A DNA stretch of 59,361 bases, taken from positions 1 to 59,361 of the forward strand of contig CANRET010000006.1 in assembly GCA_947629715.1 (NCBI GenBank), in the 5' to 3' direction. This stretch comes from an uncultured Akkermansia sp. GTDB lineage: Bacteria; Verrucomicrobiota; Verrucomicrobiia; Verrucomicrobiales; Akkermansiaceae. Below the pieces are notes generated by a model that was given only the letters and a program-made list of their open reading frames with translations, made no database searches and was not told where the DNA came from. How positions within the stretch are numbered: the first letter of the stretch is position 1; every line of letters starts with the position of its first letter. Below, one piece after another: positions 58,912-59,361 of the stretch. The position numbers were made by a program, and so were the translations under genes.

Positions 58912-59361
58912 TCAGAAGTTGATTCTGTAGCCGGCCGACGCGTTCAGGCTGGTCCATCCACGGCGCCACTCCACCGAGCCGTCCAGGAAGAGACTGCCGT
59001 ACTGCGAGCCGAGCGGAACCGAGAGACCGACGCCCGCTTCCATGCCCACGGCTCCCACCTCCGCGCTCTCCACTTCCGCGTGGGTGGCGCAGCCGATGAT
59101 GCCGTTCACGGCCGTGCCGGATCGATCGCCCACATCGACCTTGGCGAGCAGGCGGGCCTCAAAGATCGAGGCGCGGTTAAAGGCGTTCTCACTCACGAGA
59201 GCCTGCACACGCGCGCCCGCGCCGAGGGTCACGACATCCTGCCGGATGTCATCCACCTTGAGACCGGCGTCGCTGCCCGTCTCAGTGTAGCCCTTGACGG
59301 AGGCGTGCCGCATTTCCACATTGAACACCGGCTGCAGCGCCATCGTTCCCTCCTTGTTCAT
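58912..59361 (-). CDS. Autotransporter beta-barrel C-terminus (5' end off the right edge)
   Basis: The last 149 residues of a larger protein. Alternating hydrophobic strands (FEARLLAKVDVGDRSG, GVGLSVPLGSQYGSLFLDG) and a terminal Phe in GYRINF are typical of autotransporter beta-barrels, which insert in the outer membrane. The ATG at 59361 is at the very edge and may be an internal Met; the passenger domain would lie beyond the window. The terminator at 58858-58891 follows. Confidence 0.7.
   Translation of the reverse strand: MNKEGTMALQPVFNVEMRHASVKGYTETGSDAGLKVDDIRQDVVTLGAGARVQALVSENAFNRASIFEARLLAKVDVGDRSGTAVNGIIGCATHAEVESAEVGAVGMEAGVGLSVPLGSQYGSLFLDGSVEWRRGWTSLNASAGYRINF

Overview
The window is about 59 kb of GC-rich bacterial chromosome with a mostly housekeeping gene set. 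A fused SecDF, an intact CoaE-Rho fusion, small lipoproteins with Tyr/Asp or Pro/His repeats, an FHA protein with a YPQP-repeat tail, a secreted GH2 beta-galactosidase, a POT peptide permease and an autotransporter C-terminus suggest a Gram-negative, probably gut-associated Verrucomicrobiota (Akkermansia-like). That assignment is inferred from protein features only; no search was run.

Layout. 1-1041: the start of a Ser-repeat gene running off the left edge and a decayed rmuC tail. 1042-5828: an overlapping pair, a membrane SpoIIE/PP2C phosphatase and a Ser/Thr kinase with a TPR-like C-terminus. 5829-19498: sufT; rplI divergent from a tsaC/SCP2-like/Fe-ADH/ALDH operon; a minus-strand polyprenyl synthase/cysE/FAD-oxidoreductase operon; a decayed patch; coiled-coil envelope proteins; nadA-midA; tRNA-Asn. 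19499-20297 is largely non-coding and holds a 251-bp MITE-like element. 20298-24020: secDF, a membrane-anchored CbiX-like protein and a YggU protein. 24045-27570: FHA/YPQP/DUF4384-like protein and a secreted protein. 27751-37701: GT2 synthase, L,D-transpeptidase, RseP, ObgE, CoaE-Rho, tRNA-Ser, a secreted protein and a DinG helicase. 37708-43412: an esterase, a tyrosine recombinase next to a short segment bounded by inverted repeats, then a run of small exported proteins, one broken at a poly-A tract. 43529-54980: aguB-hrpA, then lipoprotein-hflX-ldt-comM, then GH2. 54987-59361 (minus): an ATPase remnant, a POT permease behind a PpiD/SurA-like foldase, and an autotransporter C-terminus.

How the genes fit together: many encode envelope biogenesis and quality control (SecDF, RseP, foldase, two L,D-transpeptidases, polysaccharide synthase, autotransporter). 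Others serve translation and RNA quality (TsaC, L9, ObgE, HflX, HrpA, Rho) and nutrient acquisition (GH2, POT, esterase).

The signals I think most worth follow-up are: (1) a possible recombinase-controlled invertible segment at 39619-39792 upstream of lipoprotein genes; (2) the CoaE-Rho fusion; (3) seven promoters whose predicted +1 falls on or within about three bases of the start codon, suggesting habitual leaderless transcription; (4) an A6-tract frameshift in a lipoprotein signal peptide; (5) several in-frame protein repeat arrays. Promoter calls are by eye against the sigma70 consensus.
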